A stretch of 64,000 nucleotides of DNA, from assembly GCA_900318205.1 (NCBI GenBank), contig ONJS01000014.1, positions 1-64,000 on the forward strand, read 5' to 3'. Position 1 is the first letter of the stretch. Each line of letters starts with the position of its first letter. Under the pieces are notes generated by a model that ran no database searches, was not told the origin of the DNA, and worked only from the letters and a program-made list of their open reading frames with translations. The position numbers were made by a program, and so were the translations under genes. The DNA comes from an uncultured Prevotellaceae bacterium (lineage in GTDB: Bacteria > Bacteroidota > Bacteroidia > Bacteroidales > Muribaculaceae). Below, in pieces: positions 52,902-61,063 of the stretch.

Positions 52902-54368
52902 TTAACTCTCCACGTCGTTGATCCAGTTGATGAGATACACCCGCTCGCGGGCGCGGGTCATGGCGGTGTAGAGCCAGCGGTAGAAGTCCATCGACTGCAT
53001 GGCGTCGGGCATGATGCCGCCCATGTCGATGAACACGTTGCGCCACTGGCCGCCCTGGGCCTTGTGGCAGGTTACTGCATAGGCATATTTCACCTGCAGG
53101 GCGTTGAAATAGGGGTGCTCCTTCAATTGCTTGTAGCGCTCACGCTTGTCGCCGGTCAGTTCGGTCCACACCTCGTTGAAGAGACGGTCGCTCTGTTCAC
53201 GGTTCAGCGCGGGGGTGTCGCTCAACAGGCAATCAACGACGATTTTGCAGTCCATTTCTATGCCGTCATGGTCTGGAAACTCAACGGTGACGTTGGCAAA
53301 GCGCAGTCCGTAACGGTGCTCGATGTCGCCCCACACGCGCCTGACGCGGCACACGTCGCCGTTGGCAATGAAGTCCAGTTCTTTATAGTCGCGCGCCCAA
53401 TAGTAATTGTTCTTCGCCACCAGCAGCATGTCGTCATTCACCAGCAGGTCCTCGCGGTAGAGGATGCTGTTGCGCACGCCCATATTAAATAATGTGGCGC
53501 GCTTGTTGCTGCGGGTCACGATGATGGTTTCGTTCATGCCGTCGCGGTCGTAGCAGTCGCTGATGGTTTCCAGCAGGAACTCGCTCGACACGGTCTGGAT
53601 ATCCTCCATGCCGTCGAGGTCAAAGTGCGGTCGTCCCAGCGTGCCGTCCTCCATCGCTTGACGCAGCAGCGTGGCATTGTGCAGGATGCCGCTCTCCTCG
53701 GCCTGACGGGCGATTTGACGCAGGAACACGCCATAGGCCGTCAACCCCAAGGAACGCAGGATTTCGTCCTCAAGGGCAGGACTCACCAGCTGCCCCACGG
53801 GAGGTAACTGGGCATTGTCGCCCATGAGTACCATCTTGCAGCCCAGTCCGTTATAGACGTAGCCGACGAGGTCTTCAAGCAGCCTTCCGCTGCCGAAGAT
53901 CGAACCGTCGTTCGCGTTGCTGATCATCGAAGCCTCGTCAATGATAAAGACGGTGTCGGTGTGCTTGTTCTCGGCGAGCCCGAAGGCGTCGATGCCGTAG
54001 CCCTGCTGACGGTAGATTTTGCGGTGGATGGTATAGGCCGGGTGTCCCGAATAGTCGCTGAAGATGTGCGCCGCGCGCCCCGTCGGTGCCATCAGCACCG
54101 ATTTCTTGCCTTGCTGGTGCAGTGCCTTGACGATGGCGCCCGTGAGCGACGTCTTGCCGGTTCCCGCATAGCCGCCCAGGATGAATACCGACCGCTCGGG
54201 GGCATACAACAGGAAATGGGCGAGCGCCACGATGACCAGCATCTGGTCGTCGTTCGGGTCGTAGGGCAACCACCGTAACACGTCCATCGCCAGCTGTTTC
54301 ACACGCGGGTCATGGCGGTCAGCGTTGCCGGTATTGTTATAGCTTTGCAGTCGGTTATCGGTATTCAT
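52902..54368 (-). CDS. RecD-like ATP-dependent DNA helicase (superfamily 1)
   Basis: A 488-residue SF1B helicase of the RecD2/Dda kind. Walker A is FILGGYAGTGKTSLTGAI, Walker B FIIDEASMIS, with MAPTGRAAHIFSDYSG (motif Ia), LMGDNAQLPPVGQL (motif III) and the C-terminal AVTCHKAQGGQW plus YTAMTRARERVYLI (motifs V and VI). It likely unwinds DNA in repair or replication restart. I start it at the ATG at 54368: codons further upstream would run through the tRNA-Ser gene on the other strand and have no family similarity. The adjacent -7 box implies an almost leaderless mRNA. Confidence 0.9.
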   Translation of the reverse strand: MNTDNRLQSYNNTGNADRHDPRVKQLAMDVLRWLPYDPNDDQMLVIVALAHFLLYAPERSVFILGGYAGTGKTSLTGAIVKALHQQGKKSVLMAPTGRAAHIFSDYSGHPAYTIHRKIYRQQGYGIDAFGLAENKHTDTVFIIDEASMISNANDGSIFGSGRLLEDLVGYVYNGLGCKMVLMGDNAQLPPVGQLVSPALEDEILRSLGLTAYGVFLRQIARQAEESGILHNATLLRQAMEDGTLGRPHFDLDGMEDIQTVSSEFLLETISDCYDRDGMNETIIVTRSNKRATLFNMGVRNSILYREDLLVNDDMLLVAKNNYYWARDYKELDFIANGDVCRVRRVWGDIEHRYGLRFANVTVEFPDHDGIEMDCKIVVDCLLSDTPALNREQSDRLFNEVWTELTGDKRERYKQLKEHPYFNALQVKYAYAVTCHKAQGGQWRNVFIDMGGIMPDAMQSMDFYRWLYTAMTRARERVYLINWINDVES

Positions 54369-54373
54369 GGGGA

Positions 54374-54381
54374 CAAAAATA
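54374..54381 (-). promoter_or_regulatory. -7 box of the helicase gene
   Basis: tatttttg on the minus strand ends 6 nt before the ATG. Its TTG (54406-54404) abuts the TTG of the divergent tRNA promoter, forming ttgcaa; the gap is 22 nt. Confidence 0.45.
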
Positions 54382-54400
54382 TTAAAAAAACGAGAAAAAC

Positions 54401-54432
54401 TTGCAAAATCCCGCCAAATTGTATTACCTTTG
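54401..54432 (+). promoter_or_regulatory. Promoter of tRNA-Ser
   Basis: TTG (54401-54403), a 21-nt gap and tacctttg (54425-54432); the tRNA begins about 11 nt after the expected transcription start. Confidence 0.6.
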
Positions 54433-54449
54433 CCGCGCATTTGACGAAT

Positions 54450-54540
54450 GGAGTGATGCTCGAGTGGCTGAAGAGGCACGCCTGGAAAGCGTGTATACGT
54501 CAAAAGCGTATCCCGAGTTCGAATCTCGGTCACTCCGCCA
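54450..54540 (+). tRNA. tRNA-Ser (anticodon GGA)
   Basis: Acceptor arms ggagtga/tcactcc, anticodon stem cacgc/gcgtg with loop ctggaaa (anticodon GGA at 54484-54486), a long variable arm (atacg/cgtat) typical of class II tRNA, the T-arm gagttcgaatctc, and an encoded CCA at 54538-54540. Reads UCC and UCU codons. Confidence 0.97.
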
Positions 54541-54568
54541 AAAAGGACGACAACTGTCGTCCTTTTTT
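54540..54568 (+). terminator. Terminator right after tRNA-Ser
   Basis: A 12-bp stem aaaaaggacgac/gtcgtccttttt, loop aact, with a T run begins at the last base of the tRNA CCA end. Confidence 0.9.
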
Positions 54569-54900
54569 ATATAACTAAAACAAGAAATACAAGATACACA
54601 ATCTTCATCTTAGCTGCCACTTAATAAAGATAACTTGGATAGCTGTAACAACTATATTATTGAATGACAGGTGTTGTTTAGTTGTTATTTTCCTGGTCAA
54701 TTTATTAAAATGATGCAAATAGGCAGTCCACTGGAAAAGGTAATCCATTCTCTTTAAAACGCAAGGAAATCCCGAGCGGGAATTGTACAAGCCGTTGGAA
54801 TACTAATCGTGCTACGCACGAGAAATCAAGCAGAATTTGTATAATAATTTTTTGCTTGGTCTCTCGTGCGTAGCACGGATATTAGTATTGACCTTTAGTT
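54541..54900. other. Intergenic region with tRNA terminator and large inverted repeat
   Basis: Apart from the terminator and the inverted repeat at 54799-54889, this 360-base AT-rich gap shows no convincing gene. Confidence 0.6.
54799..54889. repeat. Long inverted repeat, MITE-like or terminator
   Basis: Left arm 54799-54834 and right arm 54853-54889 pair over about 33 positions with small bulges: aatactaat with attagtatt, cgtgctacgcacgaga with tctcgtgcgtagcacg, and tcaagca with tgcttgg. The inner gtgctacgcac is itself nearly palindromic. It lies 11 nt after the stop of the minus-strand LRR gene. Confidence 0.75.
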
Positions 54901-57330
54901 TTACTCTGTGTCGGAGGAGAGCAGCAGATTGATGAGCGAGGACACGTCAGCGATGCTGACCTTGCTATCACTATTGAGGTCCGCGTTGGCAATCTTTAAG
55001 CCCGTATCGTCCCCGCTTAGCAGGTAATTGATTAACGCCGACACATCGCTGATGCTCACTTTATTGTCTCCGTTTACATCGCCGGGAGTTGCCTCGACGG
55101 CATCGCCAACGATATTCATGAAGTTCTGCCAATAAGGAGCGGCTTGATAGGCTGCAAGCGCTGCGGCAGGCACGTGGAGCGTACCTGAATAGTCAGTAAA
55201 CGAATTGGCGTCACACGCGGGTGGTGTCATCGCGTAGCAATACACGACAGAGGGCTTTAAGTACATGCCTTTGACCGAGGTGATGCCATTGGGAATAGAC
55301 ACACTCACGGCCCTGAGAATTGAGATGGTTCCTCCACGCCATTCACCCTCGCCAGTCAATGTAACGGAAGAAATGTGATAGCAGCTCTCAAATGCATAGT
55401 AGGCAAGCGATGTGATTGAGGTGGGCAGGGTAATGCTGGCCAAGCCGTAGCAGTTGGCAAAGGCATGATAGCCGACCGTTGTGACTGATCCTGGGATGAC
55501 AATGCTTTCCAGGGCGGAGCACCCCTCGAATGTGCTCTCCTCAATCGTAGTGAGGGCGTTGCTCAGGGTGATACTCGTCATGCCGCTGCAATTCTTGAAA
55601 GCGTCCATGCCGCTGGAAGTGACCGAGTTGGGGATGACCACGCTGGTGAGTGCGCTACACTCGGCAAAGGTGCTGTAGCCGATGGTGGTGACGGAATTGC
55701 CGATTGTCACATCGGTCAGAGCGCTGCACTCGATGAATGCGCAGTTGTCAATCTCGGTGACCGAGTTGGGAATGACCACGCTAGTCAATGCCTCGCAGTT
55801 GCGGAATGCGCTGTTACTGATACTGGTAACAGATTGACCAATAGTCAAGTCAGACAAACTGGTGCAGCGTTCGAAAGCACTACTGCCGATAGTAGTAACC
55901 GAGTTGCCTATTTTTGCGCTTGTCATGCTGTTGCATCCCGAGAAAGCGCTGTTGCCGATGGTGATGACGGCATCAGGAATAACTACACCCTTCAGGCTGT
56001 GGCAGTAGGCAAAAGCGCTGTAGCCGATGGCGGTGACCGAATTGCCGATGATCACATCGGTCATCGTGTCGCAACCATAGAACGCGCAACTGCCGATGGT
56101 CTTGACCGAGTTAGGAATGACCACACTCTTCAAGCCGGTGCAGACCTCGAACGCATAGTTGCCGAGGGTAACGACCGAGTTGCCAAGATTCACGCTCGAC
56201 AGGCCCTCGCAACGTGAGAAAGCTCCTTCTTGAATCGCAGTGACCGAGTTGGGGATATTCAGAGTCGTCAGGCTTGAGCATTTTTGGAACGCATAGCTAC
56301 CGATGGTGGTGACGCCGTTGCCGAGGGACAGGCTAGCCAAACCGGTACAGCCATAGAACGCGCTCCTGCCGATGGTGGCGACCGCGCTGGGGATGGTTAC
56401 ACTTGTCAGTCCCGTGCATTCCGAGAATGCGTAACTGCCGATGCCCGTGACCGAATTGGGAAACGAAACACTTGTCAGCCCCGAGCAACCAGTGAAGGTG
56501 TAGTCGCCAATGGAAGTGATCGAAGCGGGAATCGTCAGATTGGTAACTTCTGCAGCTCCCAAGTAGAGGTGATGAGCATAATAAAGAGGATTGGCCTTCT
56601 GGGTCGCAAAGTTGATTCTGCACCATGGTGTGAGATCGATGGCAGTCACCTTGGTCAGGCTGGTGCAATCAAGGAACGCGTCCTTGCCAACGATGGTAAC
56701 GCCGCTACCCATGGTCACGTTCGTCAGACTGTTGCATTGTTCAAATGCACATTCCTTGATTTCGTGGACGTTGCTGGGGATGGTCAAGTTCGTCAGGCTG
56801 GAGCAGCCCTTGAATGCATACCTATCAATGGAGATTACGCCAGTGCCGATGCTCAGGTTCGTCATGCCAGAACATGTATAGAATGCGCTCATGCCGATGG
56901 TCTTGACAGAATTGGGGACGACCACATCGGTCAAACCGATGCAACGACAGAATGTATAATCGTTGATGGTGGTCACCGTGTTAGGGATCTCAAAGCTCTT
57001 CAAGCCACTACAGCTATAGAAAGCCCAACTGCCGATAGCGGTGACAGAATTGGGCAGCTCAAGGCTGGTCATGTCCGAGCAGTTTTCAAATGCGTGTTCG
57101 CCAATAGAGGTGACAGCATAGGTGATGCCATCATTGGTAACGGTTTCGGGAATGACGATAGCGCCTGAATACTCATTGTATTGACCGGCATAGGAACCCT
57201 GATAGGTCACCGTGGCCTCATTGCCGTTGATGTTGTAGTAGATGCCATTGACTTCAAAGTCGTGGGCTGAAACCAGTGCTGGCAGCAGGATTGCCAGAAC
57301 AGTAAGTGCGGTTTTAATCATTGTTTGCAT
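54901..57330 (-). CDS. Large BspA-like LRR surface protein with C-terminal dockerin
   Basis: The 809-residue product has a signal peptide (MIKTALTVLAILLPALVSA) and then more than 20 BspA-type LRRs (about 60-690), regular 23-residue units such as LTSVVIPNSVTEIDNCAFIE and LTDVTIGNSVTTIGYSTFAE. One irregular stretch (about 225-250, VTAIDLTPWCRINFATQKAN) breaks the array. The C-terminal dockerin (about 750-809) has F-hands DVNGDNKVSISDVSALINYL and DLNSDSKVSIADVSSLINLL. The predicted surface is long and adhesive; partners are unknown. It is transcribed alone from the promoter at 57409-57439, and it shares dockerin type with the protease array. Confidence 0.9.
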   Translation of the reverse strand: MQTMIKTALTVLAILLPALVSAHDFEVNGIYYNINGNEATVTYQGSYAGQYNEYSGAIVIPETVTNDGITYAVTSIGEHAFENCSDMTSLELPNSVTAIGSWAFYSCSGLKSFEIPNTVTTINDYTFCRCIGLTDVVVPNSVKTIGMSAFYTCSGMTNLSIGTGVISIDRYAFKGCSSLTNLTIPSNVHEIKECAFEQCNSLTNVTMGSGVTIVGKDAFLDCTSLTKVTAIDLTPWCRINFATQKANPLYYAHHLYLGAAEVTNLTIPASITSIGDYTFTGCSGLTSVSFPNSVTGIGSYAFSECTGLTSVTIPSAVATIGRSAFYGCTGLASLSLGNGVTTIGSYAFQKCSSLTTLNIPNSVTAIQEGAFSRCEGLSSVNLGNSVVTLGNYAFEVCTGLKSVVIPNSVKTIGSCAFYGCDTMTDVIIGNSVTAIGYSAFAYCHSLKGVVIPDAVITIGNSAFSGCNSMTSAKIGNSVTTIGSSAFERCTSLSDLTIGQSVTSISNSAFRNCEALTSVVIPNSVTEIDNCAFIECSALTDVTIGNSVTTIGYSTFAECSALTSVVIPNSVTSSGMDAFKNCSGMTSITLSNALTTIEESTFEGCSALESIVIPGSVTTVGYHAFANCYGLASITLPTSITSLAYYAFESCYHISSVTLTGEGEWRGGTISILRAVSVSIPNGITSVKGMYLKPSVVYCYAMTPPACDANSFTDYSGTLHVPAAALAAYQAAPYWQNFMNIVGDAVEATPGDVNGDNKVSISDVSALINYLLSGDDTGLKIANADLNSDSKVSIADVSSLINLLLSSDTE

Positions 57331-57408
57331 ATTCGGTATATCCTATTTATTTGAAGTTTTTTCTTGTAATGATAGCAAAATGCCATTATTGTCACCTAAA
57401 ACAGGTGG

Positions 57409-57439
57409 CAAAAGTAGTAGTTTCCTTACAAATTACCAA
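57409..57439 (-). promoter_or_regulatory. Promoter of the large LRR-dockerin gene
   Basis: On the minus strand tacttttg (57416-57409) has a TTG 20 nt upstream (57439-57437). The leader is about 75 nt. Confidence 0.65.
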
Positions 57440-57533
57440 ATGATATACAAAATAATCTGATTTTTCAAGGTCTCATTAACAGCGTTTTCCTTTTCTCCGC
57501 CTGAATAATTATGAAGTAAAATGGGGATGAAAG

Positions 57534-57558
57534 AGAGACGCAAAAAACTTGCGTCTCT
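57534..57558. repeat. Palindromic repeat, copy 2 (agagacgcaa type)
   Basis: Arms agagacgcaa/ttgcgtctct, identical to copy 1, with a 5-nt loop aaaac. Confidence 0.8.
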
Positions 57559-57918
57559 ACAGGTCATGAACGAAAATATTCTTCAACAGGAATACCTCAT
57601 TAAGTGACCACGAATAGCTCATGAATATTATTTATGGTCTAATTCATGGCTATTCATGTTAATGATTTAAACTGATTTTTGTCATGGTGGCGGGGTGAGT
57701 TGTGTTGTACCTTTGTCGCGTGAGGTTAATGATTGGCTATTTGTGCTTTTAACACTTCCCCCCCGCTTTTTTATATCTAATTGAGGAGCCACAAGGCAAT
57801 TTCTTGAGACTGAAAATGAGCGGGTTAAGGTAAAATAAACATAGAATACCCCAAATAGCCTTTTGTCACGATAAGGGTCAATTAAAAAGCGGTAATCATA
57901 AGTTGTTTGAGTTGCCCT

Positions 57919-57951
57919 CAAAAAAAAAGAGCCGCAAGATTTTGCGGCTCT
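57919..57951 (-). terminator. Terminator of the OPT transporter gene; palindromic repeat copy 3
   Basis: On the minus strand the stem agagccgcaa/ttgcggctct with loop aatc is followed by a run of about nine T. Relative to copies 1 and 2 the stem has a paired A-T to C-G change. Confidence 0.9.
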
Positions 57952-58007
57952 ACAATTCGATTTTTAGCGCCTTAGCGTGAGGCTAAAGAACGCGGATGAT
58001 TCGTAGA

Positions 58008-59972
58008 TTAATTTTCTTTCTTGGCGCGCAGGCAGGAGACGGCAAGGAAGAGAATCAGGGCGATGTACATCACGATGGCGAGCCAGTTGCTGGCACTGTC
58101 GCTCAAGGGGCTGACGTACTTGAAGCCGAAGAAGATCATGGCTGCGCTGACAACGCCCATGAGGGCACCACCGGCAATGAAACCAGATGCCAACAGGGTA
58201 CCACGCTCCTTGCGGGCCTTGTTGACTGCTTCATCCTTGCTGCGACTGCCGACGAACCAGCTGATGATGGCGCCGACGAGCAGCGGAGCGTTCAACTGCA
58301 AGGGGATGAACATACCCAGCGAGAAGGGCAGGGCAGGCACCTTGAGCCAGTTGAGCAACAGGGCGAGGATAGCACCCACGCCATAGAGTAACCAGGGGGT
58401 CTCACCACCCATCATCAGGGGCTTGATGACCGCTGCCATAGCATTGGCCTGGGGAGCGACCATGGCGTTGGGGCCGGTAAAGCCGTAGGCCTGGTTGAGG
58501 ATCATCATCACACCGCCGACGGTAGCTGCCGACACGAGGGTGCCGACGAATTTCCACGTCTGCTGCTTGGCGGGCGTGGTGCCAATCCAGTAACCGATCT
58601 TCATATCGGTGACCATACCACCAGCCATCGAGAGTGCGGTGCAGACCACACCACCAATGACCATGGCTGCCACGATACCCTTGGAGCCCTCGAGACCGAT
58701 GGCAACAAAGATGACGCTGGCCACGATGAGGGTCATCAGGGTCATACCCGACACGGGATTGCTGCCCACGATAGCGATAGCGTTAGCGGCTACGGTGGTG
58801 AATAGGAAGGCAATAACCAGGACAACGAGGAAGGCCACGATGGTCTGCAGCAGGTTGTGGATGACGCCAATATAGAAGAACACGAAGGTTACCAGCAGGG
58901 CTGCCAGCAGGGCAAATACAAGCACCTTCATCGAGATGTCACGCTGATGGCGCTCGACCTTCACGTCCTGGGCCTGGCCCTTGAAGGCCTGTCCGGCGAG
59001 ACCTGCAGCGTTCTTGATGACACCCCACGACTTGACGATGCCGATGACACCGCTCATGGCGATACCGCCGATACCGATGTAACGTGCACCGCCCGCAAAG
59101 ATCTCATCGGGAGCCATCTGGGCAAGTTCGGGATTCATGCCCATGAGGGGAACGATGATCCACCAGATGAAGGCACTACCCGCAAAGATGATGAAGGCGT
59201 AGGGCAGACCGATGATGTAGCCCAGACCCAGCACAGCGGCACCCGTGTTGATCTTGAAGATCATCTTCACATTGTTGGTGAAGCTCTCCATTGCAGGGAT
59301 GGCTTGGGTGGTGAGGACTTCCTTCCACCAGCCGAAGGTCGAGAGCAGGAAATCGTACAGACCGCCCACGATACCGGCGATGAGCAGGGGACGGGCCTGA
59401 TCGCCACCCTTCTGGCCGCTGACGAGCACTTGGGTGGTCGCGGTAGCCTCAGGGAACGGGAACTTGCCGTGCATGTCGCTCACGAAGTACTTGCGGAAGG
59501 GGATGAAGAACAAAATACCCAAGCAGCCACCCAGCAGGGAGCTGAGGAAGACTTCCAGGAAGTTCACCGTGATTTCGGGATACTCGGCCTGCAGGATGTA
59601 AAGTGCAGGCAGGGTGAAGATGGCACCTGCAACGATGATGCCCGATGCGGCACCGATGGACTGGATGATGACATTCTCGCCCAGCGAGTTCTTGCGTTTG
59701 GTCGCTGCACCAATGCCGGCGGCAATGATGGCGATGGGGATGGCAGCCTCAAACACCTGGCCCACCTTGAGGCCCAGATAGGCTGCTGCGGCACTGAAGA
59801 TGACCGCCATAATCAGACCCAGCGAGACCGAGTAAGGCGTGATCTCGGGATACGTCTTGTCGGGCTTCAGGATGGGGACATATTTCTCCCCAGGCTTGAG
59901 CTCGCGCGCGGCGTTGTCGGGCAACGACATCTCGTCTTGCTGTTGTTGAACAATGATTTCTTCGTCTTTCAT
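58008..59972 (-). CDS. OPT family oligopeptide transporter
   Basis: A 654-residue inner-membrane protein with about 15-16 helices. A cytoplasmic N-terminus (about 1-45) leads to PEITPYSVSLGLIMAVIFSA and AAYLGLKVGQVFEAAIPIAI, the conserved opening of prokaryotic OPT proteins, then GENVIIQSIGAASG and further helices to VMYIALILFLAVSCLRAKKE. OPT proteins use the proton gradient to import small peptides or related compounds. In a strain with so many secreted proteases a peptide importer makes sense, but that link is inference. It is monocistronic. Confidence 0.9.
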   Translation of the reverse strand: MKDEEIIVQQQQDEMSLPDNAARELKPGEKYVPILKPDKTYPEITPYSVSLGLIMAVIFSAAAAYLGLKVGQVFEAAIPIAIIAAGIGAATKRKNSLGENVIIQSIGAASGIIVAGAIFTLPALYILQAEYPEITVNFLEVFLSSLLGGCLGILFFIPFRKYFVSDMHGKFPFPEATATTQVLVSGQKGGDQARPLLIAGIVGGLYDFLLSTFGWWKEVLTTQAIPAMESFTNNVKMIFKINTGAAVLGLGYIIGLPYAFIIFAGSAFIWWIIVPLMGMNPELAQMAPDEIFAGGARYIGIGGIAMSGVIGIVKSWGVIKNAAGLAGQAFKGQAQDVKVERHQRDISMKVLVFALLAALLVTFVFFYIGVIHNLLQTIVAFLVVLVIAFLFTTVAANAIAIVGSNPVSGMTLMTLIVASVIFVAIGLEGSKGIVAAMVIGGVVCTALSMAGGMVTDMKIGYWIGTTPAKQQTWKFVGTLVSAATVGGVMMILNQAYGFTGPNAMVAPQANAMAAVIKPLMMGGETPWLLYGVGAILALLLNWLKVPALPFSLGMFIPLQLNAPLLVGAIISWFVGSRSKDEAVNKARKERGTLLASGFIAGGALMGVVSAAMIFFGFKYVSPLSDSASNWLAIVMYIALILFLAVSCLRAKKEN

Positions 59973-60085
59973 AAAAACTTGATACTATTTAATTGGTAAT
60001 GTTTTTAATCGGGTGTTAACAAACTGCGAAGATAGGCAAAAAACGGCAATCCATTGCCATGATTGCCGCTAAATGTGGGATTTTT

Positions 60086-60115
60086 TTGTGAGATTGAAGT
60101 TTTTATTTATCTTTG
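60086..60115 (+). promoter_or_regulatory. Promoter of the secreted beta-rich protein gene
   Basis: TTG (60086-60088), a 19-nt gap and tatctttg (60108-60115), with a leader of about 20 nt. It rules out the upstream in-frame ATG at 60073. Confidence 0.65.
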
Positions 60116-60141
60116 CTGCAAGAATTAACGTAGCAAGGATT

Positions 60142-60957
60142 ATGATGAAGAGATTTTTTCTGTTGGCCGTTATGGCCATTGCGATGATAGGAGTGACACG
60201 GGCCCAGAGTCCCCATCGCAGCGAGCACGTCACTCTCGATGAACTCGCGACCTATATCGATACCACCAGCAACGCCGATGCGACCGTCAAACTGTTCTAC
60301 AGCAACCTGGTGAACAACCCGACGCACAGCAACCGCATCGAGCACTTTGACGTGGGCTTCAACGGTTGCACGGGTCGTGTCGATGAACATGTCGTCTTGG
60401 CCAACGGCAGCAAGCGCGACAATGTGTTCATCTTCAATAATCAGGGCCTGTTGACCCAATCGTCCATCCAGGGCAGCAAGAACACCAAGACTGTGGTGGA
60501 TTATGCCTACACCTATGATGAAGTGCTGGGTTACACTCTCAAGCAGAGCAAGAGCAAAAACGTGACGATCAAGTATGCGCCCATCTATGGTGACCATGGT
60601 CGTCGCGAGTGCATCAAGGGCAGCAACGGTAGCCGCCAGGAATACACCTTCAATGAGAAGGGACAGCTCACCAAGCTTGTCATCACTCAGCCCAAGGCCG
60701 AGAAGCGCACGCTCATCTATCAGGACGGCTATGTCATCCGCGAGGAAAAAGGCGCACAGGTGTTCCGCTATCACTATGACTACGACACCGCGACAAGAAA
60801 GAAGTTCCTCATCGCCATCAAGGAACTGAAAGGCGCCGACGTGGTGCATGAGCGCACCTTCGACTACGACATCGACACCCACGGCCGTTACACCCGGGTG
60901 GCTATTGCCCTCGACGGCAAGCACCAGATGACGATCACGCGCAGTTACAGCGATTAG
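60142..60957 (+). CDS. Secreted beta-rich protein of unknown function
   Basis: A 271-residue product with signal peptide MKRFFLLAVMAIAMIGVTRA. The mature part consists of repeated beta hairpins with YD/RHS-like spacing: NVFIFNNQGLLTQSSIQGSK, TVVDYAYTYDEVLGYTLKQS, RQEYTFNEKGQLTKLVITQP and FDYDIDTHGRYTRVAIALDG. I do not recognise a named family. Two ATG codons (60142 and 60145) are possible; caagga lies just upstream. The PorE-like gene starts 106 nt downstream on the same strand, but no promoter was found between them, so cotranscription is possible. Confidence 0.7.
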   Translation: MMKRFFLLAVMAIAMIGVTRAQSPHRSEHVTLDELATYIDTTSNADATVKLFYSNLVNNPTHSNRIEHFDVGFNGCTGRVDEHVVLANGSKRDNVFIFNNQGLLTQSSIQGSKNTKTVVDYAYTYDEVLGYTLKQSKSKNVTIKYAPIYGDHGRRECIKGSNGSRQEYTFNEKGQLTKLVITQPKAEKRTLIYQDGYVIREEKGAQVFRYHYDYDTATRKKFLIAIKELKGADVVHERTFDYDIDTHGRYTRVAIALDGKHQMTITRSYSD

Positions 60958-61063
60958 TAATGACGCTAATGTAGCAGGGTTTAGCGGGCTTATCTGTTGA
61001 CAGATACAATAAAATGGGTTGGTTTGACGTTTTAATTGTTAAAGCAACTTGCATGGCATGTTC

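Larger units (their letters stand above)
57331..58007. other. Long intergenic region with promoter and palindromic repeats
   Basis: This 677-base gap holds the LRR gene promoter (57409-57439), repeat copy 2 (57534-57558), an AT-rich stretch with tattcatg motifs (57600-57660), an isolated -7-like box tacctttg (57708-57715) without a gene behind it, and repeat copy 3 acting as terminator (57919-57951). A 79-codon minus-strand frame across 57682-57921 has no features of a real gene. Confidence 0.6.

Noticed and set aside
52902-54533. Helicase start at 54533
   Set aside because: The extra 55 codons would run through the tRNA-Ser gene on the other strand and show no similarity to helicases; the ATG at 54368 is preferred.
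57708-57715. Orphan promoter for a small RNA
   Set aside because: The tacctttg box has no TTG at the right distance and no gene or hairpin directly behind it.
57682-57921. Possible 79-codon minus-strand gene
   Set aside because: No promoter at a suitable place, no start context, and an A-rich repeat region at its end; composition is not protein-like.
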